Origin: Coemansia sp. RSA 487
Lineage: Eukaryota; Kickxellomycota; Kickxellomycetes; Kickxellales; Kickxellaceae
Length of the DNA: 64,000 nt
Direction of reading: 5' to 3'
NCBI GenBank assembly: GCA_027577595.1
Contig: JANBRJ010000013.1
Coordinates: forward strand, 186,001 to 250,000
Shown: piece by piece, positions 29,908 to 40,149 of the stretch
How the letters are laid out: each line of letters begins with the position of its first letter
Numbering within the stretch: position 1 is the first letter of the stretch
The notes under the pieces: generated by a model
Database searches by the model: none
The model's input: the letters and a program-made list of their open reading frames with translations, nothing else
What the model was told of the DNA's origin: nothing
Made by a program: the position numbers and the translations under genes

Positions 29908-31982
29908 GCTTTCAAAAAGTCACAAAGGGGGAGTGATGTTGAATATAAAGAGGGGGGATAGAGTCGTGAAAAAACAGTTTGTTGTCGTAAAGAAAAAAGG
30001 AACAAGGAAAAAAGGAGAGTTTTCTTCACCCGTCACGGTATTCGCAAGCGAAGGACGTAGCGGTTTTTTTTAGGTCTCTAGCTTGTTCCTGAGAAGACAA
30101 AGAAGAAAAAGAGCGGCGAAAGTAATAGAGAGAGCGAGAGAAAGGAAGGAGTGAGAACCTAAAATCATTTCTGCATGAGGGAGAGGGAAAAGCAGCCGAC
30201 TTGACATGCATTTATAGAACTTTGGTGTAACATGAGCAAAAACTGCTGGTCTGGTCCAACAGCATGCATGAAAAAGGAACAGCTGAGAATGGCCCGCTTT
30301 GCTGCAGCCAATCTGCGGAAAAGCTTGCAGCCCGAATGAGACGACTGGCCAAAGGAAAGTTAAAGACGCAAAAACGGACTGGTTGAATGTTAATTATAGC
30401 GCGCTGCTGCTACCCTCACACAGAAGCGGATTTCAAACCGACCCTTGCCTGCGTTGCACAGCACTTGAAAATTTGGGGGTTAGCATCAAAAAGGAGAAAG
30501 AGGAGTTTTTTGCGATGTTGCCGATATTCTAAAAATACCTCAGATAATAATGATTGGCATTGTTCCCTTTGTCCAATGGAAGCAAGGTGGATCCTTCAAT
30601 TGTATTTTGTATTTATTATTTTGGCTTTGTAAACAGATCTTGTCTTTCTCCGAGCCTCACCTGGCATGAATTTTACTGCTAGCGGTCCATCCCATCTCAG
30701 ACCAGTTGAGCAGCCGACAACAGTTGTTGTTGTAACCATGTATTTTTGAGCCTTTTTTGGCCCAGGGAAAACAGGTATCCATGGAGGGCTCCACGTAAAA
30801 AATACATCATAACATTGTTAAATCATTCTGATTTGTCAACCTGCTCAAGTGTGGCAAGTATGACGCAGACCGTTTTTATAGCCAGGCTTAGCATGAGAGT
30901 GGTATGGACAAAACTGTATTGGAAACACAAAGCAGATCAAATGTAATTGGGTAAAATAAAAAACTTTGGTAGCAATAAGATTTGCCAGACCTCGGAATTC
31001 CCACTCTTCTCCCGCCTTCGTGCCCAAGCCGTAAAAAAAGGCTTGGTCTTCAGAAAGACCAAGCCAGACCATCAAACAAAAAAATAAATAAAACATGCAG
31101 ATGAAAGGGGGACATAATCCACGCAAATATAAACGCATGTTCATGACTTTTGAGGATTTCAAATTGAAACAACACATGTTCTGTATCTTTCCATCAGATT
31201 TGTTTCAATGCTTCTACTGTGGAAGACCAGCTGCAGACTGATCATCACTTCACATTGAAGTTCTGCACATATGTTACCGCGTTTATGCACATTGCTGCTT
31301 TACTGAGCACGAGGGATTTGCGCTAAATTTCCAATGGTCAATTTCCCTTGACGCAGGCATTTTGCAAGCGTCTACTTCACATGGAAATTCGATCGCCTCA
31401 ATGGGAATCCTACGCTGCTTTCGACGAGCCAAGGTGACGTATTTGTGAAACATTTATTTCAAAAGCCGATGCTATATTTAATGCCTCACTCTTTCCGAAG
31501 CCGCAATACCGAGACTATGCATGCAGATGGGCGTTACTCAGGAATCTCAATGAGGTAATTGTGCATTCCTTGTCCTCAACTGTTATGATTCGGTTGTCCG
31601 CAGTAGCCGCAATTGCGGAAATGATGCCACTTTTCGCTTCTGTTTTTGCCATGAATAGCAGCTGCACAGCTATACAACCAAGATACCAGCCGTTTATTCG
31701 AAAAAAGCGCATTTCGTATTTGGTCTTTTTGGTCTGCCTTTTCTAAAAATAAACACTATTTGTTTGCTCAGGCCATATGGTTCAAAGAATAGTAAATGAA
31801 AGAGCGCCATCAAAACAATCATCACAATAATCCAATGTCCTTTGTTGATTTTGCATTTTTATTTCAAAAATAGACAGACAGTAGCACAAGTTAACGTATG
31901 ACATGCGCATAATGAAATGAAATAAAAGAATTGCAAAAAAGTCATAGTTATTTAAAAATTAATGTCCGAAACGAAGAAACAT
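29908..31982. other. 2.1 kb intergenic region upstream of tyrosinase 4
   Basis: No supported gene on either strand. It contains the tyrosinase 4 promoter on the left and a perfect 11-bp hairpin at 31040-31065 (listed separately). Short frames at 30299, 30845 and 31515 look random. Confidence 0.4.
31040..31065. other. Perfect inverted repeat, 11-bp stem with 4-nt loop
   Basis: GGCTTGGTCTT, loop CAGA, then AAGACCAAGCC, preceded by an A7 run. It could form a cruciform or RNA hairpin; no function is assigned. Confidence 0.7.
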
Positions 31983-33500
31983 TCACTCAAATTTTATATC
32001 AATAGAAGAATTTGTCGTCTTTGCACTAAAGCTCTGTAGCTCAGCTTTCGGCGGCCCGACAAAGCCACGCTTGTGGCTCTTTTCATCGACTACCAAGTTG
32101 ATAGGACAGCTCACATCCGCCTTTTCCAGCTTCTGGCCCTTCCACTTTACGTTGACGCCGCTGTTCGAGGTCATGCATTCGAACTTTCCGGTATACTCGT
32201 CGGCAGGCAAAGATGCAGCAACTTTACTGTTAGTAGTGGTGAGCTGGATTTGCGCAGGCGACGATACACCGCCAAACGTTATCGACCCTTCGATCTTTGA
32301 GTTGGTCGTATCTGCCTTCAGGAGCTTTTCTACATTCCAGCTCCCTGTGATCTTGGAGTTCCGTGTCTCCATGGTCAGCGAGTCAGCCGATATGCGCTCA
32401 GCGTCTATAGACGAATTGGTGGTCCGTAGTTGAACGTCCTTTGCGTCGACGCTATTGCAATTGATCTGGCCATTGCTTGTACTCGCATCAATCGACCCTG
32501 TTCTACTGGTCACATTACTCAGTGATATGCCAGAGTTTGTTGTCTGTGCAACAATATTCTCCGAATGTACATCTGTCAAGCTGATACTGGAGTTGCTTGT
32601 TTGGGCATGGAACATGTTCCTCGTTGACACATTTGTTGCGGTCACTGTGCTCGTGGTGGTTTTCACTTTGATAACGTCGCTGGTCAGCTTGGTCAAAATC
32701 ACCTTTGTCTTAGTAAGCTGCATGCTGACGGATGCGAAATGGATGTTATCCAAATAGGTCATCTCGACAGGCCCGCCAGACAGCTCAACAAAGAGCCCCG
32801 GATGCACATGCTTGTCGAGCATTGGGAACACTACGCTGAGCTTGCAGCGCATCGACATGTTGGTCCAAAACGAACCCAGGGAGTCTATGCGGAGCTCGTA
32901 TTCGTTGCGACCGTTTATGGCGTCACTGACTTTCACTTTATCGTCGATGTTGGAGCCGGAGAAGGAGACCTCTGCCCGCACGTACACTGCGTTGGTGTTG
33001 TGGACGTTGGTGTCCCGTTCGGCCGACATTGTGGTCGCTATGCGGCTATCCACATGTATACTGAGCGGGCGGTCGAACGTGAATCCCTTGGTTATAAAGA
33101 GCTCGTTTGGTTTCTTGCTCTCGAGCTTTACGTCGGCAAACAAGTTATCGGTATATGTTATTGGAGTGGCAATGGTATGTTGGTTAGCTACTCTGGGGGC
33201 AGACAGTGGGGGCAGTTGTTGAGCATTTGGGTCAACAAACGAGTAGGCGGGTGGCAGGTCATTGGGTACATCGTCAGTGTTGACCATATAGTTCACCTGT
33301 ATCGGTTGTTGTTGTGGTTGTTGCTGCTGCTGTGGTTGCTGCGGTTGCTGCTGTGGCTGTTGCTGTTCGGATTGCATCGATGACTGACTTGACCACGCAG
33401 TGGGATTGAGGAAGCTCGTTCCGCACACGCGAGGAAAGGGAAGCGAGTCTTCGTCGTCCTTAGAGAACGGGTTCTTTTTGCATGAATATCCCCTAGTCAT
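31983..33500 (-). CDS. DUF4097-like beta-solenoid protein, paralog B, with PPxY motif
   Basis: The 505-residue protein starts with a Gln/Pro-rich segment (about 43-68) and a PPAY motif (83-86), a candidate ligand for WW domains of Rsp5/Nedd4-type ubiquitin ligases. A beta-rich domain (about 100-250) is followed by about 20-residue repeats with recurring TTNSSI/TTNSKI turns (about 260-450), then a cap ending TTNSSIDIKFE. Repeats are more regular than in paralog A. There is no signal peptide or membrane span. Same strand as paralog C, 381 bp downstream of it. Family function in eukaryotes is not known to me. Confidence 0.82.
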   Translation of the reverse strand: MTRGYSCKKNPFSKDDEDSLPFPRVCGTSFLNPTAWSSQSSMQSEQQQPQQQPQQPQQQQQPQQQPIQVNYMVNTDDVPNDLPPAYSFVDPNAQQLPPLSAPRVANQHTIATPITYTDNLFADVKLESKKPNELFITKGFTFDRPLSIHVDSRIATTMSAERDTNVHNTNAVYVRAEVSFSGSNIDDKVKVSDAINGRNEYELRIDSLGSFWTNMSMRCKLSVVFPMLDKHVHPGLFVELSGGPVEMTYLDNIHFASVSMQLTKTKVILTKLTSDVIKVKTTTSTVTATNVSTRNMFHAQTSNSSISLTDVHSENIVAQTTNSGISLSNVTSRTGSIDASTSNGQINCNSVDAKDVQLRTTNSSIDAERISADSLTMETRNSKITGSWNVEKLLKADTTNSKIEGSITFGGVSSPAQIQLTTTNSKVAASLPADEYTGKFECMTSNSGVNVKWKGQKLEKADVSCPINLVVDEKSHKRGFVGPPKAELQSFSAKTTNSSIDIKFE

Positions 33501-33881
33501 CGCGTATTGGTAGTAAGTTTTGCTCGTGCTGCAAAGGACAAATGCTAAAAAGTTACTGGGGGAGGGGAAAGGCTAAAGCGTTTCGATAGTAATACAAAGG
33601 ATAAAAACAGAAAAATGCGAACGAGAGAGGAAAAGGTGGAAAAGCTTATGCTGAAAAAGGCACAAAAGTCTTGGCAAGAACCAATGCACAAAACAGTCAA
33701 GTGGACATTATCCCGCAGCTGTGATAAAATTTAAAAGGGTTGTCATACTTGTGCATTTCATTGTAAGAGAAGTGGGAAAATCACACAATCTTCAGTTCTT
33801 GGCACAGCTAATCTTTATGAACCAAATGCTCTCCACATTTCTCAAAAAGGGCATGCGCTACCTGATTACTGCAAACGCTTC
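33501..33881. other. Intergenic between DUF4097-like paralogs B and C
   Basis: A 381-bp AT-rich, purine-rich spacer with the promoter of paralog B. No gene. Confidence 0.45.
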
Positions 33882-35162
33882 TCAGCTGGTGATAACAATG
33901 GGTGCGTTTTCGTTTTCGATAAAGAGCGTGTACGGTCGGTGAATGGCGGCGCCAGACCAAACGCTGCCCTGCATCCAGCTGAGGAAGTACTGGCTGAACG
34001 ATGTGTACGGGTTCTGTGTGGCCAGATCAAATCTAGTGACACTGCCATTTGCGCGGAGGTCGAAGGAGCCAGCAAAGTCTGCGTCCACTTGCAAGTGAAT
34101 CGGCATCCCGCGGGTCCTGATGGTGCATTCGCATCCGGCTGGCCGAGCTTCGGGGCGCCGCAAGCGGCCGTTGACAACTGCGGTGTTTGCAAGGACCTTC
34201 AGCTGCTCACCAATTGTCCAGACACCGCTCACCGGCGCTGTGTCAGTCATGACTGTTAGGAAATTAGATGCGACGTCTTCTAGGTTTATCGATCCCGAAC
34301 CAGAGGACACATCCATAGTGTCTGTTGCGCGCACACGGCGCATCGAAACAGCCGCTGTTTGTGTCTTTACACTGATATCGTGTGCATACGAATCGTCAAT
34401 GTCAACAGTAGCATCTGGAGCGTTTATGCGGATGCCGGTGCTACTGGCATCTTCAACATGGATTCGTCCTCGCATGGCAATGAATTGAGCGTTGGCCGAG
34501 AGCCTGACGCCCCGGGCACTAATGGTACCGCTCTTAATAGCAACACGCACTGCTTGCGCACTGATCTGGCTGAGCGCCACCGAGCCCTCGACCAAAGCAA
34601 CGTCCATGTCTAGGCCTTCCATCACTGCGCACTCCCGCATATCGAAGTGCGAGTCCTCTGAGAGCCTTAGCTTGAGGACCTGTATCCCAGCATGCGGGAT
34701 AGTTATCCGGTACTCGCTGCGAAGCTCCCTTCTCTTCCTCTGGCTGGTGTGCCCGGGATCCAGTTTAAATGTAGCTATTGTACAGCCCTCGTTATCGTCA
34801 TCTACAGACACAGTCGGTATCGGATACTTGCCTCCGTCGGTGGGTCTAGGCGCACATCTGGTTTGGACGCACACGTAGCCGCTGTACTTGTCTCTGTCAT
34901 CCGTGCACACAGATACATGGGCGCCTTTGATACCTTCAAACACAAACGTCATGGTGTTTGTTGTCTCTATACACTGGATGGTATCAAAAATGTCTTTGTC
35001 GACAGCAGTACTTGATCTGTTGTCCCTTTCTCGATACTCAAACTCTGGCGGAAGAACCTCTTGCTCTGCTTCTGTAGACAAGAACTGAGATTCCTCCATG
35101 AGCGTGTACGGCGGGAGCGGCTCTGGCGCTAACACATCCGCAGCGTTCTCGTTTGCGATCAT
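33882..35162 (-). CDS. DUF4097-like beta-solenoid protein, paralog C
   Basis: From the ATG at 35162 the product is 426 residues. The frame stays open to 35405, but that extension is hydrophobic, Cys-rich and unlike its paralogs. It contains a short acidic N-terminus, an entry domain (ETTNTMTFVFEGIKGAHVSV), and imperfect beta-helix repeats (ISAQAVRVAIKSGTISARGV; DISVKTQTAAVSMRRVRA; VSSGSGSINLEDVA). The C-terminal cap (FAGSFDLRANGS...APIVITS) aligns in kind with paralog A (YTGGFSLETSG...APVIINL). The repeats are degenerate relative to B. No signal peptide. Function unknown. Confidence 0.78.
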   Translation of the reverse strand: MIANENAADVLAPEPLPPYTLMEESQFLSTEAEQEVLPPEFEYRERDNRSSTAVDKDIFDTIQCIETTNTMTFVFEGIKGAHVSVCTDDRDKYSGYVCVQTRCAPRPTDGGKYPIPTVSVDDDNEGCTIATFKLDPGHTSQRKRRELRSEYRITIPHAGIQVLKLRLSEDSHFDMRECAVMEGLDMDVALVEGSVALSQISAQAVRVAIKSGTISARGVRLSANAQFIAMRGRIHVEDASSTGIRINAPDATVDIDDSYAHDISVKTQTAAVSMRRVRATDTMDVSSGSGSINLEDVASNFLTVMTDTAPVSGVWTIGEQLKVLANTAVVNGRLRRPEARPAGCECTIRTRGMPIHLQVDADFAGSFDLRANGSVTRFDLATQNPYTSFSQYFLSWMQGSVWSGAAIHRPYTLFIENENAPIVITS

Positions 35163-35462
35163 TTGGCGTATAGTTAGTTGTATGGGTGGAATATAATGGC
35201 AGATGCTATTAGAGTTGAAAAGGCGTATATAGACAAAAATATATATTGAACGGAGCTCTGAGAAAGAGATGCATACATCCCAGACAGCAAATCCCCCCAC
35301 CAATACAATCAAATAGGGGCATCCGTTACACTTGTGGAATATTCCAAACGTACTGCAGGTCAAGAAGACCTTGTCAAAAAAAAAGTGCTTCAGGATGTAT
35401 ATCAAAGCTGATTTCTTGAACTAACAAATAGAGGCTGGAAATACAAAAAGGACAAAAGTAGT

Positions 35463-36044
35463 TTACGACCGCGGCGTGTATCGGACGTTGTCTGGGCCAC
35501 ATCCACAGTCGTAGGTTTCATGGACCTCAATGCAATTGAAGATCGGTTTTTTCAGCGACTTGTTGACGACGTTATGCATGGTACACAAGTACTGCTCCAG
35601 GTCGTTCCGCGAATCCACTACCGGTGGGTGCTTTTTCAAATGCTGCTGGAAGTGGTGCGCGCAGTCGCCACACGGGTATAGCCGTGAAAGCAGGAACAGG
35701 AAACTCTTTGCTGCGTCCTTTTCGTCTCTGGTGGGCTCCTCTGGGTATCTGGACGCCATAACGTGAAGAAGGTACCAGGTGCGTCGGCCAAGTTGCGCCC
35801 TTAACGTCTCGTTGGCCATTTTCCCCATCACAACATGCGTGTCGCCGTGCCATATATCGCCCAGTCCACCGCCGATGCCGCCGGTGCCTGCCTGCAGGAT
35901 GTTGGCGAACAGCCCGGCGTCGTCGTTGCTTAAATTCGATAGCGACCGGTCGGCAAACTCGTCCCGGTAGTTGTATGCGGTCATCGTCAGCAGTCCTAGG
36001 ACAAAGAGCGTTGCTGCAAACAGCACGGTTCTTATTTTGAGCAT
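35463..36044 (-). CDS. ERV2: FAD-linked sulfhydryl oxidase of the ER (Erv2 type)
   Basis: Erv2 oxidises thiols in the ER lumen and passes electrons to oxygen, supplying disulfides to secreted proteins. The 193-residue product has an N-terminal signal anchor (MLKIRTVLFAATLFVLGLL). The ALR/Erv1 domain contains GRRTWYLLHVMASRYP, the active-site YPCGDCAHHFQ and the FAD-binding HNVVNKSL. A C-terminal CGC shuttle motif (YDCGCGPDN) is typical of Erv2 rather than mitochondrial Erv1. An in-frame ATG at 36080 would add 12 residues before the anchor. It sits next to the tyrosinase/DUF4097-like block, whose secreted members are plausible clients (inference). Confidence 0.92.
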   Translation of the reverse strand: MLKIRTVLFAATLFVLGLLTMTAYNYRDEFADRSLSNLSNDDAGLFANILQAGTGGIGGGLGDIWHGDTHVVMGKMANETLRAQLGRRTWYLLHVMASRYPEEPTRDEKDAAKSFLFLLSRLYPCGDCAHHFQQHLKKHPPVVDSRNDLEQYLCTMHNVVNKSLKKPIFNCIEVHETYDCGCGPDNVRYTPRS

Positions 36045-36635
36045 CCTTCCGAAGAGAAATGGAAAATAATACAAAGACAAGTAAAAAAAAACGAAAGTTT
36101 ATCTTGAAAAATAGTCGAAAAAAAGGTGAAAGACAAGAAAGGAAACAGAATTGTGGTATGAAAGTAGAAAAGCCCCTATTGGGTTTTCCAGATAACACAT
36201 GGGCTTGATTCACTCTCCAGGTTTCCACTGTACAATGGAAAAAGAAGCTCCAAAAAGAGTGGGCCCATCACTTTTCACTGGGCACTGAAAAGAATATATA
36301 AAGGTTCTGAACTCGCTACGGCTTAGAAAGAGTTCGTACTGCAATATAAAGTTGCATTTAAAATCCATTTCTTGGCATGTATGGCAAAACAGTAAATGCC
36401 ATATGCGCAAGTCATTTTAACCGCAAACGATGCGTTTACATTTGCAAAGCTTGGTTGGCGTTAAACCTCTTAATCCCCACATACGGCCAGATCACTGGTG
36501 CTTTTTTCGATTGTGGTAAAAAAAAAGCTGACAGTCTGAAAAAAACTTTTCACTCTCTAAAAAATTGTTTTTTCTTCTAATTCTGCACACCTTTTGTACA
36601 CTTTAAACCTGCTACATGCACAGCCAATTGATAAT
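36045..36635. promoter_or_regulatory. Divergent promoter region between ERV2 and the 36636 gene
   Basis: An AT-rich spacer of about 590 bp between head-to-head genes. It is T/A-run rich, with a pyrimidine tract just before the right-hand start. No specific site is recognised. Confidence 0.4.
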
Positions 36636-37010
36636 ATGTCTAGCGCAGAAACATTAGCAGTTCTCAACAACCTCTCAAAGCGCAAGGTATCCAGGCGCGA
36701 GCGGAAAAGCAGGTCAAAGCAGTTCGCCAGCACATGCGTGCGTCGCAGCGGCAAGAGCAACACCAATGATTCAAGCAAGAGCCGCGTAACGATAGAAGAG
36801 GAGCCTCGTGCAAAGAAGCAGAAATCTAACGCAGAGATCACACGGGAGAGGAACATTGTTGCTTTACATGCTGCGGACAAGCTCATCAGCAAAAAGTGCA
36901 AGGACTTGCAAAAGGACGTTATTGAGCTGTTGCGTGCACAGAAGGAGCAACGGAAGCCAAAGATAAGAAAGCCAAAACTCACGTACTTTGACTTTGAGGA
37001 TAGCGACTAA
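36636..37010 (+). CDS. Small basic, probably nuclear protein, unrecognised
   Basis: The 124-residue protein (MSSAETLAVLNNLSKRKVSR...) is very basic in its first two thirds, with clusters usable as nuclear or nucleolar signals (KRKVSRRERKSRSK; EEPRAKKQK). A charged helix (about 70-110) leads to an acidic end (KLTYFDFEDSD). The frame opens at a TTG at 36594, but the ATG at 36636 is the first Met codon. Composition fits a ribosome-biogenesis or chromatin accessory factor, but no family is recognised. Confidence 0.6.
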   Translation: MSSAETLAVLNNLSKRKVSRRERKSRSKQFASTCVRRSGKSNTNDSSKSRVTIEEEPRAKKQKSNAEITRERNIVALHAADKLISKKCKDLQKDVIELLRAQKEQRKPKIRKPKLTYFDFEDSD

Positions 37011-38049
37011 ATGAATCTAGTTCTAGGTTGTTGCCACATTGTAAAAAAAGGACATCTGAAATGAAACTGGTTTGGTATCTACCAATGGTCGATCATAGTT
37101 GGTCCAGCCGTTATGCCTTTGACGAATCACAATGGCGAAGCGTTGATTCCGCATGTTCGCAATTGCGACGGCTCGCAATGAGCAACACCACGGAACAAAG
37201 TGCAATAACAAACTACACAACAGAAACAAGACAGAGTGGGAGCATTCCTCCTCCTTCCCGGACACATATATATAACAGTTAACAATCTATCCCTGTTGCG
37301 GGAATCAAATCCCACATCGACGGCCTTATCAGCCTAGTTCAATAGCAACTACATCTTGCTTGCATTTTATCTGTTCCGCTAACATTGAAGCAAATCCAAT
37401 GGACTATTCCAAGCCAATCGACAAATTAACAGTTGTTATATTAGTTGAACTGTTATTAAAAGATCGATCATGTATCGATAAACGTGATGTGAACTTGGGA
37501 TCCAAAAGCACGGATAGCTTTGCACTATTTTGGAGAAAGCATCGTTTGCAGCCGCCAATACAAAATATAAGAAAAGCAGGAGAAAAAACCATGATGAGCG
37601 TTAGTAAAAAAAAAAGTAATCAATCAGAAAAACACAAAACAGCAACAGAATACTGAACTAGGGCCCAAGTTTCTTAGATGCCACCACCTTACCACTGCCT
37701 AATGGCAGTGAAAGCGCCCGCATGCCGATGTATGAATGCGACGACAAGCAGATGGGCAAGGCACATATAGCCTGGAATAACGTTCCCTGTCGTGCGTATC
37801 GATGAAGCAATAGCTAAGCCGGAATTCGCACCTATTCATATAGGTATCAGATATGCTGGCGCTTGGTAGCCGATTTAGAAAGCTATTTTTCACCATTTTA
37901 TTGTATGGAATTTTATACTCGTTATCTCCTGATCCAAAATTCGTCAAAAAAAAAAGCCAAATACAGTACGGGAGGTTGTATTTATACAAATCTCCCTTAA
38001 GAAAAAGTACACGTGCAAATTACAAAAAACATTAGCTTTTAAAAAAAGT
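37011..38049. other. 1.0 kb non-coding region with tRNA-like and hairpin-rich segments
   Basis: No protein gene is supported. A 55-nt cloverleaf-like segment (37295-37349, minus) has a degenerate Pol III B-box. A GC-richer part at about 37670-37870 contains a 7-bp hairpin (CACTGCC, TAAT, GGCAGTG) and CCTAT...ATAGG. This could be a structured RNA gene, but I do not recognise a known class. Confidence 0.35.
37295..37349 (-). ncRNA. tRNA-like 55-nt segment, probably a relic
   Basis: On the minus strand a closing stem GTTGC/GCAAC brackets a GGC...GCC hairpin, with CTGATAA as in a tRNA-Ile(GAU) anticodon loop, and a GGGA...TCCC arm with TTTGAT in the T-loop position. The D-arm is absent and pairing is imperfect, so a working tRNA is unlikely. 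It may be a degraded tRNA or tRNA-derived element. Confidence 0.2.
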
Positions 38050-39531
38050 TTATGCCAGTGGCTCCTCGTTGTCACTGAGGCGGGATAGATGGAGGTAGGC
38101 GTCGGTTCCGTAGCCCTCCATCGATATGAGCTTGAGATCGCCGCCAAAGTAGCGGGCATACAGCCTGCTAAGCGGAAGCCCGTAGCCAAAGCCAGCCAGC
38201 GGCGCCCTAAAGTCAGACTTGTCGAACTCTGGATCCAGCATCGGCGTCTGTGCAGTCGTATACATATATGTCCACACGTGTTCCATGGCGCTACGTGGAA
38301 TTCCGCCGCCTTCATCCGACACCTTGATGGTAATGTCCTCGTTGCCTTCGGCCACAACAACCTTTATTGTCGGGTACTTGTCGGCCTCATCGCCGTACAG
38401 CTCAACCACAGCGCGCAGAGAGTTTTTCAGAAGCTCAAAGACCATGTGATGCAGATGCGATGGCACGTACATGAACTCCAGGTCCTTTGGGCAGTGAAGT
38501 TCGATCTCGGGAATGTTCATCAGCATGTAGTAGTCGCCGCAAATGTACTGTGCGTTGTTGATCGCCTCCTGGACGACCTCCGAGACGTTTGTGTTTGTGC
38601 AGATGACACCAACGTAGTCTTTGTGCTGCTGCGGCTGGTTGAGCTCGATCTGCTGCCCGATCAGCATGCGGATCCCGATACGCGACAGGTAGAATCGGTC
38701 CAGAAAGTGCTGCACATGGTTGTCTATTCTGTTTGTTTTCAAAAGCTTTTTGTACTCGACAACACCTTGCGCCAGTGCTGTAACCACCGGATCGTGCCTG
38801 CGCTTTATTTTGTCCAGCGTCTTGACAAAACTGCGGTTATACTCTGATACTTCGACCGGAAGCTCCGTCGGCTGGACCTCATAATGGTAGCTACTAACAA
38901 GTGTAGGATGAATCACATGGGAAGAAAAACAAACAAACAAACAGACGCAAGCAGGTTTTTCTTTGTAGCATTTAATTTAATGTTTCTTATCTCTTATCTC
39001 TGGGTGATCAACGACAATGTCCACCCACCGATTTCTACTGCACCTCTAGCCATTTCTTTGCCAAGAAGACGATTTTGGCCGCTTGTGATTCACTACTTAC
39101 CGGTGTTGGATTGAAGGGATCCAGTGCGACGTTGCATTTCTCTGCATGTCGGAGCACGATGGGTTTGGGTGGTTTTCAGGCAGATGTCTCCGCTCCGCCG
39201 CCGACTGTACTGTGGCCGTCCTCACAGCATCCTTGATACGCTCCGTCACTTTCGGAAAGTTGATGAGCTCGTTAAACGAGTCCACGTACATGCGCTTCAC
39301 CCTCAGCACCGACGGCATTTGGTTCAAGTTGTCTGGCAGCGAGTCCAGCTCAACCACGCGGTGCGCTAACCGGATAGGCAGCTCGTCGTGTAGAAACTGC
39401 GATGCGCGCAGCAACGTGCCCTGTGATGGGTGCTGTCCAAACTCGACCATTTGCCGCAACGATACACCTGTCTGCGGGAACCGGGCAAAGTGCGCAATAC
39501 GGCTGGCAAGCTCCTTTGATATCCCTGACAT
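38050..39531 (-). CDS. Mitochondrial protein kinase of the PDK/BCKDK family
   Basis: These GHKL-fold kinases phosphorylate and inactivate pyruvate (or branched-chain ketoacid) dehydrogenase. Exons 39101-39531 and 38050-38890 join across a 210-bp intron (GTAAGT donor, TTAGTAG acceptor) to give 423 residues. The N-terminal helical domain (FARFPQTGVSLRQMVEFG; ASQFLHDELPIRLAHR) and RHDPVVTALAQGVVEYK are family-typical. The ATP-binding domain has the N box ELLKNSLRAVVE, G1 VSDEGGGIPRS and G2 GFGYGLPLSRLYARYFGGD. The RHDPVVT block favours a pyruvate dehydrogenase kinase over BCKDK, as inference. The N-terminus is short for a presequence. It should act in the mitochondrial matrix. Confidence 0.92.
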
Positions 39532-40149
39532 GACCAGAATGTTTTTGGATGTTATGCGAGAAGGGAGGAAGCTTCCTGCTCTTTTACGTACGAAATATAG
39601 GCGTATAGATTAAAAAAAAGTCTGTAATACAATAAAAATGTGGGAAAAAAAATAGTTCTGGACTTTAAAGGAAGAGGGAGTGTATGTGTGCGGAAGAGAT
39701 GGCAAGGTGTCCAGCTTTTATCAGAATATCGAAATAGATAAAGGGATTCTTGGAGGAAGAAATAAAGATATTAGAGCGCACATACCACCTTTTTCAACGC
39801 AGTCGAGACCTCCCCTTTTTAAGTCTGAAGCTTGGAAGACGTCGATAGTGACTGTAAATCGTATATACGTTAATGGCGTATGCATCGCATAATATTTTAA
39901 TCATTCGATTCCAGTCATGCGCACCAATCTGCCACTACTTTTCTAACATGTGTCTGAAGACAAGAAGAGAGGGTGAAAAGAATGCCCTGCCTTATCTTTA
40001 TATTTTAGAATCGAAAAAGTGTGAGAAAAAAAAGAATATCTGGATTAACAAGGTCCATCACATGTTTTTCGTACATCCGCAACCTTGATGCCAAAAGGAA
40101 AAGTGTCTGAAAGCAGCCAAAAGAAAGAAAGGAACGTGAAAGCCATGGC
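39532..40149. other. Intergenic between PDK and SPC24
   Basis: 618 bp with the PDK promoter on the left and the 3' flank of SPC24 on the right. I see nothing else. Confidence 0.45.

Noticed and set aside
28072-35162. Idea that the solenoid proteins are surface adhesins
   Set aside because: The repeats resemble bacterial adhesin-like DUF4097 families, but none of the three has a signal peptide, membrane span or anchor signal.
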